34,546 nt of DNA, taken from assembly GCA_001464865.1 (NCBI GenBank), contig LNEG01000221.1, positions 1 through 34,546 of the forward strand, given 5' to 3'. Below the pieces are notes generated by a model. It had not been told where the DNA came from, made no database searches, and worked only from the letters and a program-made list of their open reading frames with translations. How positions within the stretch are numbered: the stretch's first letter is position 1; each line of letters begins with the position of its first letter. Made by a program: the position numbers and the translations under genes. Positions 1-9,216 of the stretch are shown here, piece by piece. The DNA is from Burkholderiales bacterium Ga0074133. Lineage in GTDB: Bacteria; Pseudomonadota; Gammaproteobacteria; Burkholderiales; Burkholderiaceae_C.

Positions 1-798
1 GTGCTGAAGAAGGCCGCCGCCAGGTCGTGCGCAGCGCATGTGCAGGCCATGCTCGACTTTCAACACATGGGCATCCCGGTGGTGGACTACGGCAACAACA
101 TCCGCCAGGTGGCGTTTGACGAAGGCGTGAAGGACGCGTTCGATTTCCCCGGTTTTGTGCCCGCGTACATCCGCCCGCTGTTCTGCGAAGGCAAGGGCCC
201 GTTCCGCTGGGTGGCCCTGTCGGGCGACCCCGAAGACATCCGCAAGACCGACGCCAAGATCAAGGAACTGTTCCCCGAGAACAAGCACGTGCACCGCTGG
301 CTGGACATGGCGGGCGAGCGCATTGCCTTCCAGGGCCTGCCTGCACGCATCTGCTGGCTGGGCCTGGGCGAGCGCCACATTGCGGGCCTGGCCTTCAACG
401 AGATGGTGAAGAACGGCGAGCTCAAGGCCCCCATCGTCATCGGCCGCGACCACCTCGATACCGGCAGCGTGGCCAGCCCCAACCGCGAAACCGAAGCCAT
501 GAAGGACGGCACCGATGCCGTGAGCGACTGGCCGCTGCTCAACGCGCTGCTGAACACCGCGGGCGGCGCCACCTGGGTCAGCCTGCACCACGGCGGTGGC
601 GTGGGCATGGGTTACTCGCAGCACTCGGGCATGGTCATCGTGGCCGATGGCACCGATGCCGCGGCGGCGCGGCTGGCGAACGTGCTGGTCAATGACTGCG
701 GCAGCGGTGTGATGCGCCATGCGGATGCAGGCTACGAACTGGCGCAGGAGACGGCCCGCAAACAGGGCCTGAAACTGCCCATGCTGGCAGGCAAGTAG
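1..798 (+). CDS. hutU: Urocanate hydratase, C-terminal part (5' end outside window)
   Basis: Urocanase converts urocanate to 4-imidazolone-5-propanoate, the second step of histidine degradation, in the cytosol with tightly bound NAD+. About 265 codons are present, roughly the C-terminal half of a family whose members are about 560 residues long. The frame is open to the first base, so the gene is cut by the window edge and the GTG at base 1 is not a real start. Family-typical stretches are visible: [11 protein letters not shown] with the conserved Cys near residue 118 of the fragment, [16 protein letters not shown], and the glycine-rich [16 protein letters not shown]. It is followed after about 50 bases by hutD and then hutI, hutF and hutG on the same strand, which fits a hut operon. 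The histidase gene hutH is not in the window and may lie upstream. Identification is secure. Confidence 0.96.
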   Translation: MLKKAAARSCAAHVQAMLDFQHMGIPVVDYGNNIRQVAFDEGVKDAFDFPGFVPAYIRPLFCEGKGPFRWVALSGDPEDIRKTDAKIKELFPENKHVHRWLDMAGERIAFQGLPARICWLGLGERHIAGLAFNEMVKNGELKAPIVIGRDHLDTGSVASPNRETEAMKDGTDAVSDWPLLNALLNTAGGATWVSLHHGGGVGMGYSQHSGMVIVADGTDAAAARLANVLVNDCGSGVMRHADAGYELAQETARKQGLKLPMLAGK

Positions 799-850
799 CA
801 GGTCGCACGCAAGCGCAGACACCCATCGCACCCACCAGGCGACCTTGGTC

Positions 851-1621
851 ATGGCAACAACCAACACGTTTCGCGGCGCGCCCGAGCAGGCACGGCAACG
901 CCGGCAAGCCGCAGGCCGGGCTGCACTGCGCGGCACGCCCGCTCCGGACGATGACGTGCAGTGGTTTGACCTGCGCAGCGTACCCGCCATGCCGTGGAAA
1001 AACGGCGGTGGCAGTACGCGCGAGCTGGCCTGCTGGCCACCGGGCGCCGATACCAGCGGCTTTGACTGGCGCGTGAGCGTGGCCAGCATCGCGGCAGCGG
1101 GTCCGTTTTCGGTGTTCGCGGGCGTGGACCGGCACATCATGCTGCTCGATGGCGATGGTGTGCATCTGGCCCAGCCGGTGGACGACAGCGCCGCCCAGGC
1201 GCCTGGCGACATGCCAGGCAGCATTGCGCATTCGCTGCACCAGCGGTGGCAGCCCTTTGCGTTTGCGGGCGATGTACCCATCGACTGCGCGATGCTGGGA
1301 GGCCCCTCGACCGACTTCAACCTGATGCTGCGCCGGGGGCGTTGCCATGGTGATGTGCAGGTGCTGCGCGAGGCCTGCGCGGCAGGCCCCGAGGGCGCCG
1401 GGTTGTGCATGGTGCTGCAAGGCCAGTGGGCGGTGCTGGGGGGCGAGCGGTCGTATGTGCTGGGGGCAGGGCAGGGCCTGTGGTGGCCCGGCCCGTTGGC
1501 TGCGCGGTCGCTGGAACCGCTGGTGGCCATCGGCCATGCCAATACGGCTGCCAGCCCCTTCGCGCCCGATGCGCGCCCGGCGCTGGTCCGGGTGACGGTC
1601 AGGGAGGCCGGTTTTGGCTAA
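851..1621 (+). CDS. hutD: HutD family protein
   Basis: HutD proteins are cupin-like proteins encoded in many proteobacterial hut operons. They are not enzymes of the pathway; a role in limiting or tuning Hut activity has been proposed, and the molecular function is unsettled. The protein is about 256 residues. The family's opening motif is present as PAMPWKNGGGSTRELACWPPGA, read here in two parts (residues near 46-68), followed by FDWRVSVASIAAAGPFSVFAGVDRH and the beta-rich DFNLMLRRG. I chose the ATG at 851; a TTG two codons upstream is also in frame and no strong ribosome binding site separates them. The first 35 or so residues are Arg/Ala-rich and resemble nothing, so the true start could lie further in. 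The stop codon coincides with the edge of an AT-rich repeat (1620-1673). Confidence 0.9.
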   Translation: MATTNTFRGAPEQARQRRQAAGRAALRGTPAPDDDVQWFDLRSVPAMPWKNGGGSTRELACWPPGADTSGFDWRVSVASIAAAGPFSVFAGVDRHIMLLDGDGVHLAQPVDDSAAQAPGDMPGSIAHSLHQRWQPFAFAGDVPIDCAMLGGPSTDFNLMLRRGRCHGDVQVLREACAAGPEGAGLCMVLQGQWAVLGGERSYVLGAGQGLWWPGPLAARSLEPLVAIGHANTAASPFAPDARPALVRVTVREAGFG

Positions 1622-1673
1622 AAATGGCCTGTAGTCCATGATTTGATTGCACCTGTTGCTATAAAAACCATAG
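1620..1673 (-). repeat. AT-rich repeat family, intergenic copy A
   Basis: An AT-rich block fills the whole gap between hutD and hutI. Read on the minus strand it runs CTATGG, a T-rich spacer, ATAGCAACAGGTGCAATCAAA, then an imperfect second arm and GGCCATTTTT. The same layout (CTAT, A/T run, AnAGC, weak inverted repeat, GGCC, T-run) is seen at 30396-30450 and 34137-34198, and inside two coding sequences at 7791-7838 and 16840-16900. I recall similar blocks as frequent in Comamonadaceae intergenic DNA. Its A/T run leaves hutI with no visible Shine-Dalgarno sequence. Confidence 0.75.
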
Positions 1674-1681
1674 TTATTCCC

Positions 1682-3013
1682 ATGACCCACACCCCCATGA
1701 ATTCGCCACATGGCCAGGCGGTAGACGCCCATATGCCAACCCGCGCCCAGGCCAGTGCCGACGGGGTCTGGCAGGGCGTCGTGCCTGCAGCGGGCCTGTG
1801 CATGCCCGACGTTCCGTTGCCGGATGGCGCAAGCGCCAGCATCGTGGTGCAGCAGGGGGCGGTGCAGTGGGTCGGGCCGTGTGAAGCGGTGCCAGCCCGG
1901 TGGCAGGCGCTGCCGCGCTGGCAGGCAGCGGGCGCGCTGGCCACGCCCGGGCTGGTGGACTGCCACACGCATCTGGTCTACGGCGGGCAGCGCGCCAACG
2001 AGTTTGCGATGCGCCTGGCGGGTGCCACGTATGAAGCGGTGGCCAAGGCGGGTGGGGGCATCGTCTCATCGGTGCGCGCCACGCGCGACGCATCGGAAGA
2101 TGCGCTCTTTGCGCTGGCTGCACCGCGACTTCAGGCGCTGCTGGATGAAGGTGTGTGTGCCATCGAGATCAAGTCGGGCTACGGCCTGGCGCTGGAGCAC
2201 GAACGCAAGCAGCTGCGCGTGGCCCGCCGGCTGGGCGAAGCATTGGGCGTGACGGTGCGCACCACGTTTCTGGGGGCGCACGCATTGCCGCCGGAATACG
2301 CGGGGCGCAGTTCAGACTACATCCGCCTGGTGTGCGAAGACATGCTCCCGGCACTGGCCGCAGAGGGGCTGGTGGATGCCGTGGATGTGTTTTGCGAACG
2401 CATTGCCTTCACGTTGGCCGAAACCGAGCAGGTCTTCCAGGCAGCGCAGCGCCTGGGCATCCCCGTCAAGCTGCATGCCGAGCAGCTGTCGGACATGGGT
2501 GGCGCCGCGCTGGCCGCCCGTTACGGGGCGCTGTCGTGCGACCACATCGAGCACCTGTCGGCCGACGGCATTGCCGCCATGCGGGCCGCTGGCACCGTGG
2601 CCGTGTTGCTGCCCGGCGCCTACTACACGCTGCGCGACACGCAGCTGCCGCCGATTGCCGCGCTGCGCGCTGCGGGCGTGCCCATGGCGGTGTCCACCGA
2701 CCACAACCCAGGCACATCCCCCGCGCTCAGCCTGCTACTCATGGCCAACATGGCCTGCACGCTGTTCCGCCTGACGGTACCGGAGGCGCTGGCGGGCATC
2801 ACCACCCATGCAGCCCGCGCACTGGGCCTGCAGGAATCGCACGGCCTCATTGCATCGGGCCGCCCCGCCAACTTCGTGCTGTGGCCGGTGGCAGATCAGG
2901 CAGAGCTGGCCTACTGGCTGGGCCACAAGCCTGGCTGCACCATCGTGCGGCAGGGGCAGTTGGCAGCGAACGGACTGGCAGTGGCCGTTGCCGGAGCAGA
3001 CCATGTCGCATGA
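1682..3013 (+). CDS. hutI: Imidazolonepropionase
   Basis: HutI hydrolyses 4-imidazolone-5-propanoate to N-formimino-L-glutamate, the third step of histidine degradation. It is a cytosolic metal-dependent amidohydrolase with a TIM barrel. From the ATG at 1682 the protein is 443 residues. The metal ligands H95 and H97 sit in [15 protein letters not shown]. Other hallmarks follow: the substrate-loop motif [14 protein letters not shown], the barrel His in [20 protein letters not shown], and the metal Asp region [13 protein letters not shown]. An in-frame TTG at 1643 would add 13 residues encoded by the upstream repeat and is less likely; ATG at 1697 is another option. No clear Shine-Dalgarno sequence precedes 1682. 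The 3' end overlaps hutF by 11 bases, implying coupled translation. The N-terminal 30 residues are poorly conserved-looking; the rest is unambiguous. Confidence 0.96.
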   Translation: MTHTPMNSPHGQAVDAHMPTRAQASADGVWQGVVPAAGLCMPDVPLPDGASASIVVQQGAVQWVGPCEAVPARWQALPRWQAAGALATPGLVDCHTHLVYGGQRANEFAMRLAGATYEAVAKAGGGIVSSVRATRDASEDALFALAAPRLQALLDEGVCAIEIKSGYGLALEHERKQLRVARRLGEALGVTVRTTFLGAHALPPEYAGRSSDYIRLVCEDMLPALAAEGLVDAVDVFCERIAFTLAETEQVFQAAQRLGIPVKLHAEQLSDMGGAALAARYGALSCDHIEHLSADGIAAMRAAGTVAVLLPGAYYTLRDTQLPPIAALRAAGVPMAVSTDHNPGTSPALSLLLMANMACTLFRLTVPEALAGITTHAARALGLQESHGLIASGRPANFVLWPVADQAELAYWLGHKPGCTIVRQGQLAANGLAVAVAGADHVA

Positions 3014-4433
3014 CCCGATGCCCATGCCCGCGGACACCGCCCGCAGCCTCTTCGCGGCCGATGCGCTGCTGCCCACCGGCTGGGCGCGCAACGTGCTGGT
3101 GCAGTGGGACGAAGCAGGGTGCATCGCCCGCGTGACCCCCGATGCCGCAAGGCCCGCTGGCGTGGCGCAGGCCGCAGGGCCAATGCTGCCGGGCATGCCC
3201 AACCTGCACTCGCATGCCTTCCAGCGCGCGTTTGCAGGCCTCACGGAATACCGGGGCGAGGCCCAGGACAGCTTCTGGAGCTGGCGCAACCTGATGTACC
3301 GATTTGCCCGGCGCATCACCCCCGAGGCGCTTGAGGCCATCGCGACCTGGCTCTATATCGAGATGCTGGAAGCTGGCTACACGTCGGTGTGCGAGTTTCA
3401 CTACGTGCACCACGACACCGATGGCCGACCCTACGCCGACGACGCCACGCTGTCGCTGGCCCTGCTGCGCGCGGCGCAGACGGCGGGCATCCGCATCACG
3501 CTGCTGCCGGTGCTGTACCAGGCCAGCGGCTTTGGTGCGAAGCCACCGCGTGCAGACCAGGCCCGCTTCATCCGCAGCACCGACAGCATGCTGCGGTTGC
3601 TGGAGGCGCTGGCCCCCGGCTGTCGTGCGCAGCAGGCCATACTGGGCATGGCTCCGCACTCGCTGCGCGCCGTGCCACCCGACAGCCTCGCCGCTGCCCT
3701 GCAGGGCCTGTCCGCCCTGAATCCGCAGGCCCCCATCCACATCCACATTGCCGAGCAGACGCAGGAGGTGGACGACTGCCTGGCCTGGAGCGGCCAGCGC
3801 CCCGTGCAGTGGTTGCTGGACCATGCCCCGGTGGATGGGCGGTGGTGCCTGGTGCACGCCACGCACATGACGCCCACCGAGTACGCCGGTGCCGCCGCCA
3901 CAGGGGCCGTGGCCGGCATCTGCCCCACCACCGAGGCCAACTTGGGTGACGGCATCTTCGACATGCCCCTGTGGCTGCGGCACGGCGGGCGCTGGGGCGT
4001 GGGCTCGGACAGCCATGCCTGCGTGAATGCGGCCGAAGAGCTGCTGATGCTGGAATACGGCCAGCGTCTGTCGCGCCTCCAGCGCAACGTGCTGGCCACG
4101 CCCGCGCAGCCCGAGGTGGCCACCGCCATGATGTTGCAGGCCGTGCAGGGCGGGGCGCAAGCATCGGGGCGGCTGAATGACGGCGGGTCGTCAGGCATTG
4201 CCGTGGGCCAGCCCGCTGACTGGGTGGTGCTGGATGCGCAGCACGTGGCCCTGTGCGGCCTGCCCGCGCCCGGCATGCTCTCTGCCCATGTGTTTGCCAG
4301 CCACCGTACGTCGGCCATCGGCAGCGTGTGGGTCGGCGGCACATGCCGTGTGGCCCAGGGGCGCCATGCGCTGCACGATGGTGCGGCGAATGCCTTTGTT
4401 GCGGCGCGCGCAGCCACGATTGCCGAAGATTGA
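3003..4433 (+). CDS. hutF: Formimidoylglutamate deiminase
   Basis: HutF removes ammonia from N-formimino-L-glutamate to give N-formyl-L-glutamate. This defines the five-step histidine route, as opposed to direct formiminoglutamase hydrolysis. The protein is 476 residues from the ATG at 3003, which overlaps the last 11 bases of hutI; the frame stays open upstream but only inside hutI. It belongs to the amidohydrolase superfamily. Visible motifs are [18 protein letters not shown] with metal ligands H69 and H71, the segment [43 protein letters not shown], and the metal Asp region [24 protein letters not shown]. Presence of hutF next to hutG fits the five-step pathway. Its start inside hutI suggests translational coupling. 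Length is slightly above the usual 450-460 residues because of a loose N-terminus. Confidence 0.96.
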   Translation: MSHDPMPMPADTARSLFAADALLPTGWARNVLVQWDEAGCIARVTPDAARPAGVAQAAGPMLPGMPNLHSHAFQRAFAGLTEYRGEAQDSFWSWRNLMYRFARRITPEALEAIATWLYIEMLEAGYTSVCEFHYVHHDTDGRPYADDATLSLALLRAAQTAGIRITLLPVLYQASGFGAKPPRADQARFIRSTDSMLRLLEALAPGCRAQQAILGMAPHSLRAVPPDSLAAALQGLSALNPQAPIHIHIAEQTQEVDDCLAWSGQRPVQWLLDHAPVDGRWCLVHATHMTPTEYAGAAATGAVAGICPTTEANLGDGIFDMPLWLRHGGRWGVGSDSHACVNAAEELLMLEYGQRLSRLQRNVLATPAQPEVATAMMLQAVQGGAQASGRLNDGGSSGIAVGQPADWVVLDAQHVALCGLPAPGMLSAHVFASHRTSAIGSVWVGGTCRVAQGRHALHDGAANAFVAARAATIAED

Positions 4434-4461
4434 TCGACCCTATCCCGATAGCACCCCGCAG

Positions 4462-5283
4462 ATGACCCACACTCCGCCGCCCCCCTTTTGTTTCCATCAG
4501 GGCACCGAGCCCTTGCTCATCTCCATGCCCCACGCTGGCACCTATGTGCCGCCAGCGCTGGCGGCGCGGTTCACGCCCGAGGCCCGCCAGGTGCCCGACA
4601 CCGACTGGCACATGGAGCGCCTGTATGCGTTTGCCAAAGACATGGGTGCGTCCGTTCTCGTGGCGACGCATTCACGCTACGTGGTGGACCTGAACCGCCC
4701 GCCCGATGGCGCCAGCCTCTACCCCGGCCAGAGCGTGACCGGCCTGTGCCCCGTCGATACCTTTGACGACACCCCCATCTACACCGCAGGCGATGGGCCG
4801 GATGAAGCCGAGATCGCTGCCCGGCGTGATGCCGTGTGGGCGCCCTACCACGCGCAACTGCGCGCGGAGCTTGACCGCATCCGCGCCCGGCACGGGGTGG
4901 CCGTGCTGTGGGATGCGCACTCGATCCGCTCGGTGCTGCCGCGGTTCTTTGAAGGCAAGCTGCCCGACCTGAACCTGGGCACGGCCAACGGAGAGAGCTG
5001 CGACCCGGCCCTGGCGCAGGACCTGCTGTCGCTGGCCAAGTCCGCACAGGGCTATACGGCGGTACTCAACGGCAGGTTCAAGGGCGGCTACATCACCCGG
5101 CACTATGGCCAGCCAGGGCAGGGCGTGCACGCCGTGCAGCTGGAGATGACGCAGTGCAGCTACATGCAGGAGGCCCTGCCTTTTGACTACCTGCCCGAGG
5201 TTGCCAGCCGGATGCAACCGCATCTTCAGAACATGCTGGCTTCGGCGCTGGCGTTTGCCCGGCAGCCCGGCGACAGGCACTGA
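4462..5283 (+). CDS. hutG: N-formylglutamate deformylase (amidohydrolase)
   Basis: This enzyme hydrolyses N-formyl-L-glutamate to L-glutamate and formate, the last step of the five-step histidine pathway. The protein is 273 residues from the ATG at 4462, in line with the N-formylglutamate amidohydrolase family. Family motifs are LLISMPHAGTYVPP near the N-terminus, DTDWHMERLYAF, the Arg-rich RYVVDLNRPPDG, a His-containing VLWDAHSIRS, and GGYITRHYGQPGQGVHAVQLEM near the C-terminus (shown in overlapping parts). The reading frame remains open upstream to 4177, but that part overlaps hutF out of frame. It sits 28 bases after hutF and is the last recognisable hut gene. No convincing terminator follows it. 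The family is distinct from the manganese formiminoglutamase that is also called HutG, and the hutF neighbour supports the deformylase reading. Confidence 0.95.
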   Translation: MTHTPPPPFCFHQGTEPLLISMPHAGTYVPPALAARFTPEARQVPDTDWHMERLYAFAKDMGASVLVATHSRYVVDLNRPPDGASLYPGQSVTGLCPVDTFDDTPIYTAGDGPDEAEIAARRDAVWAPYHAQLRAELDRIRARHGVAVLWDAHSIRSVLPRFFEGKLPDLNLGTANGESCDPALAQDLLSLAKSAQGYTAVLNGRFKGGYITRHYGQPGQGVHAVQLEMTQCSYMQEALPFDYLPEVASRMQPHLQNMLASALAFARQPGDRH

Positions 5284-5425
5284 CAACAGACTGCGCGAGA
5301 CGTGTAAAAGGCATCGCCATACCGGTACTGCGCAACGTGCGGGTGCTAACATCCAGCCTGCGGTCGCAATGGCCGGCGGTGAAGCACTCACCAGAGACAG
5401 TCAGCGGAAGGAGCCGCTCATCCCC

Positions 5426-5638
5426 ATGGAAACAGCGGCCACCCACTACTACATGCCCCATTACAAGGCGGGCGCCTCAGTGCGCTGGGGCCAGCGCGAT
5501 GAAACGATCAGCCATGTCGTGGTTCGGCGCTACGCACTGGCGGTGTATCTGGTAGGCCACGACGCACCGGTCATGCCCGAGTCGCTGCAGCTCGCACCCA
5601 CGGCCTTCCGGCTCACGCGGGCTCCTGAGGCGGGCTGA
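5426..5638 (+). CDS. Small hypothetical protein (70 aa)
   Basis: I do not recognise this protein. It is 70 residues, starts METAATHYYMPHYKAGASVR and ends in TRAPEAG. It has no signal peptide, membrane segment or cysteine motif. The stretch SHVVVRRYALAVYLVG looks like a beta-strand pair. A purine-rich sequence, GGAAGGAG, lies upstream of the ATG but 12 or more bases away, slightly far for an ideal ribosome binding site. The same frame is open upstream to 5183 but that part overlaps hutG. It lies 142 bases downstream of hutG on the same strand and converges with psd. The ribosome-binding-like sequence and a terminator-like hairpin after the stop make a real gene plausible, but a chance open frame in GC-rich DNA cannot be excluded. 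Confidence 0.5.
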   Translation: METAATHYYMPHYKAGASVRWGQRDETISHVVVRRYALAVYLVGHDAPVMPESLQLAPTAFRLTRAPEAG

Positions 5639-5640
5639 AA

Positions 5641-5676
5641 GCGGGCACCGCCGGGCCCGCCTGCCCATGCTTTTTT
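5641..5676 (+). terminator. Weak terminator-like hairpin between convergent genes
   Basis: A short stem GCGGGC / GCCCGC (5641-5646 with 5655-5660) is followed, after about ten bases, by a run of six T. The gap between stem and T-run is larger than in a standard intrinsic terminator. It lies between the ends of the small gene at 5426-5638 and psd, where a terminator would be expected. Confidence 0.3.
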
Positions 5677-5711
5677 CTCTGACTGCGCTGTGCTGCGGCG
5701 CATTTCAGTCC

Positions 5712-6554
5712 TCAACGCATGGCCATGGCTTCGCCCAGCCTGATCGGCCGAGCGGGCGCCCACTGCGGATTGAAGCGCAGCGGCCCGTGGGGGAACAGCA
5801 TGACCACGGTGGAGCCGAGCAGAAAGCGGCCCATTTCATCACCCTGCTGCAGGCTGACCTGGCCGGGGGCGTAGTCCCATTGCCGCTGCTTGCCGGTGCG
5901 CGGCGGGTTCACCAGGCCATGCCACACCGTGGCCATGCTGCCGACGATGGTGGCGCCCACCAGCACCAGCACAAACGGCCCATGAGCGCCGTCAAACGCA
6001 CACACCACGCGCTCATTGCGGGCAAACAGCCCGGGCACGCCGCGCGCGGTGAGCGGGTTGACCGAAAACAGGTCCCCCGGCACGTGGACCATGCGCGTGA
6101 GCGTGCCGGCGCAGGGCATGTGGATGCGGTGGTAGTCGCGCGGGCTGAGGTATAGCGTGGCAAAGTGCCCGTTCTCGAACTGCGCGGCCAGCGCCGCGTC
6201 GCCGCCCACCAGCGCCGTGGTGGAGTACGTGTGCCCCTTGGCCTGAAAAATCTGGTCGCGCGCAATCGGGCCGAACTGGCTGATGGCGCCATCCACCGGG
6301 CAGATCAGGTCGGCTGCTTCCAGAGGGCGTGCGCCGGGTTTCAGGGCGCGGGTGAAGAAGTCGTTGAACGATGTGTACGCGCCAATGTCGGGGTTGGCTG
6401 CCTCGCCCATGTTGACGTTGTAGCGCGCCACAAAGCGGCGGATGGCAGCGGTGGTCAGGCCTCCCAGCCGGGCCGATGCCAGCTTGCCTGCCAGCACGGT
6501 CATCGCCTGTTTGGGCATCAGGTATTGCGGCAGAACTGCCAGACGATCAGACAA
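5712..6554 (-). CDS. psd: Phosphatidylserine decarboxylase proenzyme
   Basis: Psd is a membrane-associated, pyruvoyl-dependent enzyme that decarboxylates phosphatidylserine to phosphatidylethanolamine, the main bacterial zwitterionic phospholipid. The protein is 280 residues. The proenzyme self-cleaves at an LGST motif, seen here as GRFLLGSTVVML with the Ser near residue 248, whose serine becomes the pyruvoyl group. Other hallmarks are the VDGAISQFG aspartate segment and RDYHRIHMPCAGTL with the catalytic-type His. I chose a TTG start at 6554: it gives MSDRLAVLPQYLMPKQ, the usual family N-terminus, and GAGAGG lies six bases upstream. The frame is open further upstream but runs toward livF with no family similarity. 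It follows livF by 82 bases on the same strand, so it could be read through from the transporter operon or have its own promoter. Confidence 0.94.
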   Translation of the reverse strand: MSDRLAVLPQYLMPKQAMTVLAGKLASARLGGLTTAAIRRFVARYNVNMGEAANPDIGAYTSFNDFFTRALKPGARPLEAADLICPVDGAISQFGPIARDQIFQAKGHTYSTTALVGGDAALAAQFENGHFATLYLSPRDYHRIHMPCAGTLTRMVHVPGDLFSVNPLTARGVPGLFARNERVVCAFDGAHGPFVLVLVGATIVGSMATVWHGLVNPPRTGKQRQWDYAPGQVSLQQGDEMGRFLLGSTVVMLFPHGPLRFNPQWAPARPIRLGEAMAMR

Positions 6555-6636
6555 GGGCAACCTCTCGGGGACGAAAGCGGTGGATTCTATCGGTGGGGAG
6601 CGCAGGCGCGGCGCGGGCGCGCGCCGCATGCCGCTG

Positions 6637-7380
<744 letters not shown>

Positions 7381-7439
7381 GCCTTGCTGCGGCCCGGTTT
7401 ACTGGGGCGCCAGGGGTGTTGCATATCGCCCGGGCCATG

Positions 7440-8213
7440 TCAGTGGTCCTCTCCCAGGTAGGCCGCCTGCACGGCGGCGTTGGCACGCACATCGGGTGGC
7501 GTGCCGTGCGCGATGACTTCGCCGTTGACCATTACCGTGAGCTGGTCGGCGAGCGCAAACACGGCGTCCATGTCGTGCTCGACCAGCATGATCGCGTGCG
7601 CGGGCTTGATGCGGTTGAGCAAGTCCACCATGCGCTCGGCCTCGGCCACGCCCATGCCCGCCAGGGGTTCGTCGAGCAGCACCACCGAGGGCTTGGTGGC
7701 CAGCGTCATGGCGATCTCCAGCTGGCGCTGCTCGCCGTGGCTCATGGCGCCGGCAATGGCCGTACGCCGGTCTTTCAGGCCGGAGAGCTCGATAGCGCTT
7801 TCCAGTCTTTCGCTGATTGCTCTGTTTTTGATAGCGTCTGCGCGGGTGTCCGATAGCCAGCCCAGCGGGTTCCACGGCTGGTGTGGCTCGCGCGACTGGG
7901 CGGCCAGACGCACGTTCTCGTGCACCGTCAGGGGCATGAAGATGTTGGTCTTCTGGTAGCTGCGCCCCAGACCCTGCCGGGAGATGCGCTCGGGCGTCCA
8001 GCCGGTCACGTCCGTGTTGCCCAGTTTGATGGCGCCCGCGGTGGGGGGCAGGTCACCGGAGAGCAGGTTGGTCAGCGTGGATTTGCCAGCCCCGTTGGGA
8101 CCGATGACCGCGTGAATTTTGCCGCGGTGCAGGTCCACAGAAACTCCATTCACGGCGGCCAGCCCGCCAAAGCGCTTGGTCAGGCCGCGTGCAGACAAAA
8201 GCAGATCATGCAT
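7440..8213 (-). CDS. livG: Branched-chain amino acid-type ABC transporter ATP-binding protein LivG (cluster 1)
   Basis: This is the LivG-type ATPase partner of the preceding livF. The protein is 257 residues from the ATG at 8213 (MHDLLLSARGLTKRFGG), which overlaps the end of livM by 8 bases. Motifs are intact: Walker A GPNGAGKST, signature MSHGEQRQLEIA, Walker B VVLLDEPLAGM, H-loop LVEHDMD, and the LivG-type C-terminal tail ending AAYLGEDH. The segment RADAIKNRAISERLESAIE, between the helical subdomain and the signature motif, is encoded by an AT-richer patch (7791-7838) that resembles the intergenic repeat family seen elsewhere in the window, which is odd for such a conserved gene. A 60-base gap separates it from livF. 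It is presumably co-transcribed with the rest of cluster 1. Confidence 0.91.
   Translation of the reverse strand: MHDLLLSARGLTKRFGGLAAVNGVSVDLHRGKIHAVIGPNGAGKSTLTNLLSGDLPPTAGAIKLGNTDVTGWTPERISRQGLGRSYQKTNIFMPLTVHENVRLAAQSREPHQPWNPLGWLSDTRADAIKNRAISERLESAIELSGLKDRRTAIAGAMSHGEQRQLEIAMTLATKPSVVLLDEPLAGMGVAEAERMVDLLNRIKPAHAIMLVEHDMDAVFALADQLTVMVNGEVIAHGTPPDVRANAAVQAAYLGEDH
7791..7838 (-). repeat. AT-rich repeat family, copy inside livG coding sequence
   Basis: Within livG, GC falls to a little under half while the surrounding gene is around 65 percent. In gene sense the patch starts GACGCTATCAAAAACAGAGC and continues AATCAG. The patch inside selO (16879-16900, minus) starts GATGCTATTATATTCAGAGC, matching at 18 of the first 23 positions by eye. 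The intergenic copy at 34137-34198 starts CTATAAAAATAATAGC. The two coding copies are read in different frames, so the likeness is at DNA level. Only the left end of the family is clear here. Confidence 0.5.
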
Positions 8214-9216
8214 GGGGCTGATCCTTGGGCTCGGGCGTTGGGCGTGTGCCGCCGCGCAGCAGCGCCACCATGCCCAGCAGCCCCCTCGGCGCGGCAAGCA
8301 CCACCAGCACGATGAAGCCGCCCATCAGCAGCTGCCAGTGCTTGGTGATGTCCTTGAAGACATGCAGAAGGTATTCGAAAGCAAACGCGCCCACGATGGC
8401 CCCGGCAAAGTTGCCCATGCCGCCCAGGATGATCATCATGATGGCGTGGGCGCTCATGTGAAAGCCCATCAGCTCCGGGTTCACGTAGCCGGTCTGCGCA
8501 CCCCACAGATAGCCCGCCAGGCCGGCCAGCGCGCCGGCCAGCGTGAATGCCGTGAGCTTGTATCCCCGGGTACCAAATCCCATGGCCCGCATCCGGTGCT
8601 CGTTGATGCGGATGCCGGCGAGGGCCCGTCCCAGCGGGCTCCACAGTATCCGCCGCAGCAGCGCATATGCGGCCAGCATCAGCACCAGCGTGAAATAGTA
8701 AAAAGTCTTGCGCCCTTCCAGGTCGAACAGGAGCCAGCCGAACACGCTCGCATCGGGCCGGAAGTTGATATAGATGCCGTCCGAGCCGCCCAGCGCCTTG
8801 TTGTCAAAGAACAGGTAGAACACCATCTGCGCGAACGCCAGCGTCACCATGATGAAGTAGATGCCGTGCGTGCGCACCACGAAGAAACCGATGATGAGGG
8901 CCACCAGCCCCGAGCCAAGCACGGCCAGCGGTAGCGTCCACCACAGGCTGACGGGTGCGTCGGCTGGTGTCATGAACGCCAGCGCATAACCCGCCACGCC
9001 AAAGTAGGCAGCGTGGCCCAGGGACACCAGCCCGGTCACGCCCTGCAGCAGATCCAGGCTCATTGCAAAGATGCCCATGATCATCATCCGAGTGACCATC
9101 TGCACGTAGAAGTCGCTGCCGACCAGCGGAAACAGCACCAGCGCTGCTGCGCCGAGCGCCAGCACAAACTGCACGCTGCGGGGCAGCACTTCGAGGTGGG
9201 CGCGGGGCGTGCTCAT
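8206..9216 (-). CDS. livM: Branched-chain amino acid-type ABC transporter permease LivM (cluster 1)
   Basis: This inner-membrane permease forms the translocation channel together with LivH. It has 336 residues, normal for LivM. The hydrophobic segments typical of the family are visible, with the signature stretch FAMSLDLLQGVTGLVSLGHAAYFGVAGY near residues 50-77 (given as FAMSLDLLQG followed by VTGLVSLGHAAYFGV) and the cytoplasmic-loop motif RINEHRMRAMGFGTRGYKL, which contacts the ATPases. The C-terminus ends RPTPEPKDQPHA. The ATG at 9216 overlaps the livH stop by four bases (ATGA), and its own stop overlaps livG by eight, so livH-livM-livG are translationally coupled. Nothing unusual is visible in the protein. 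Confidence 0.93.
   Translation of the reverse strand: MSTPRAHLEVLPRSVQFVLALGAAALVLFPLVGSDFYVQMVTRMMIMGIFAMSLDLLQGVTGLVSLGHAAYFGVAGYALAFMTPADAPVSLWWTLPLAVLGSGLVALIIGFFVVRTHGIYFIMVTLAFAQMVFYLFFDNKALGGSDGIYINFRPDASVFGWLLFDLEGRKTFYYFTLVLMLAAYALLRRILWSPLGRALAGIRINEHRMRAMGFGTRGYKLTAFTLAGALAGLAGYLWGAQTGYVNPELMGFHMSAHAIMMIILGGMGNFAGAIVGAFAFEYLLHVFKDITKHWQLLMGGFIVLVVLAAPRGLLGMVALLRGGTRPTPEPKDQPHA

Noticed and set aside
689..1972. Long minus-strand open frame opposite hutD and the start of hutI
   Set aside because: It is low-complexity (Arg, His, Ala, Gln), matches no family, lacks a ribosome binding site, and lies opposite two certain genes. GC-rich codon use produces such antisense frames throughout the window.
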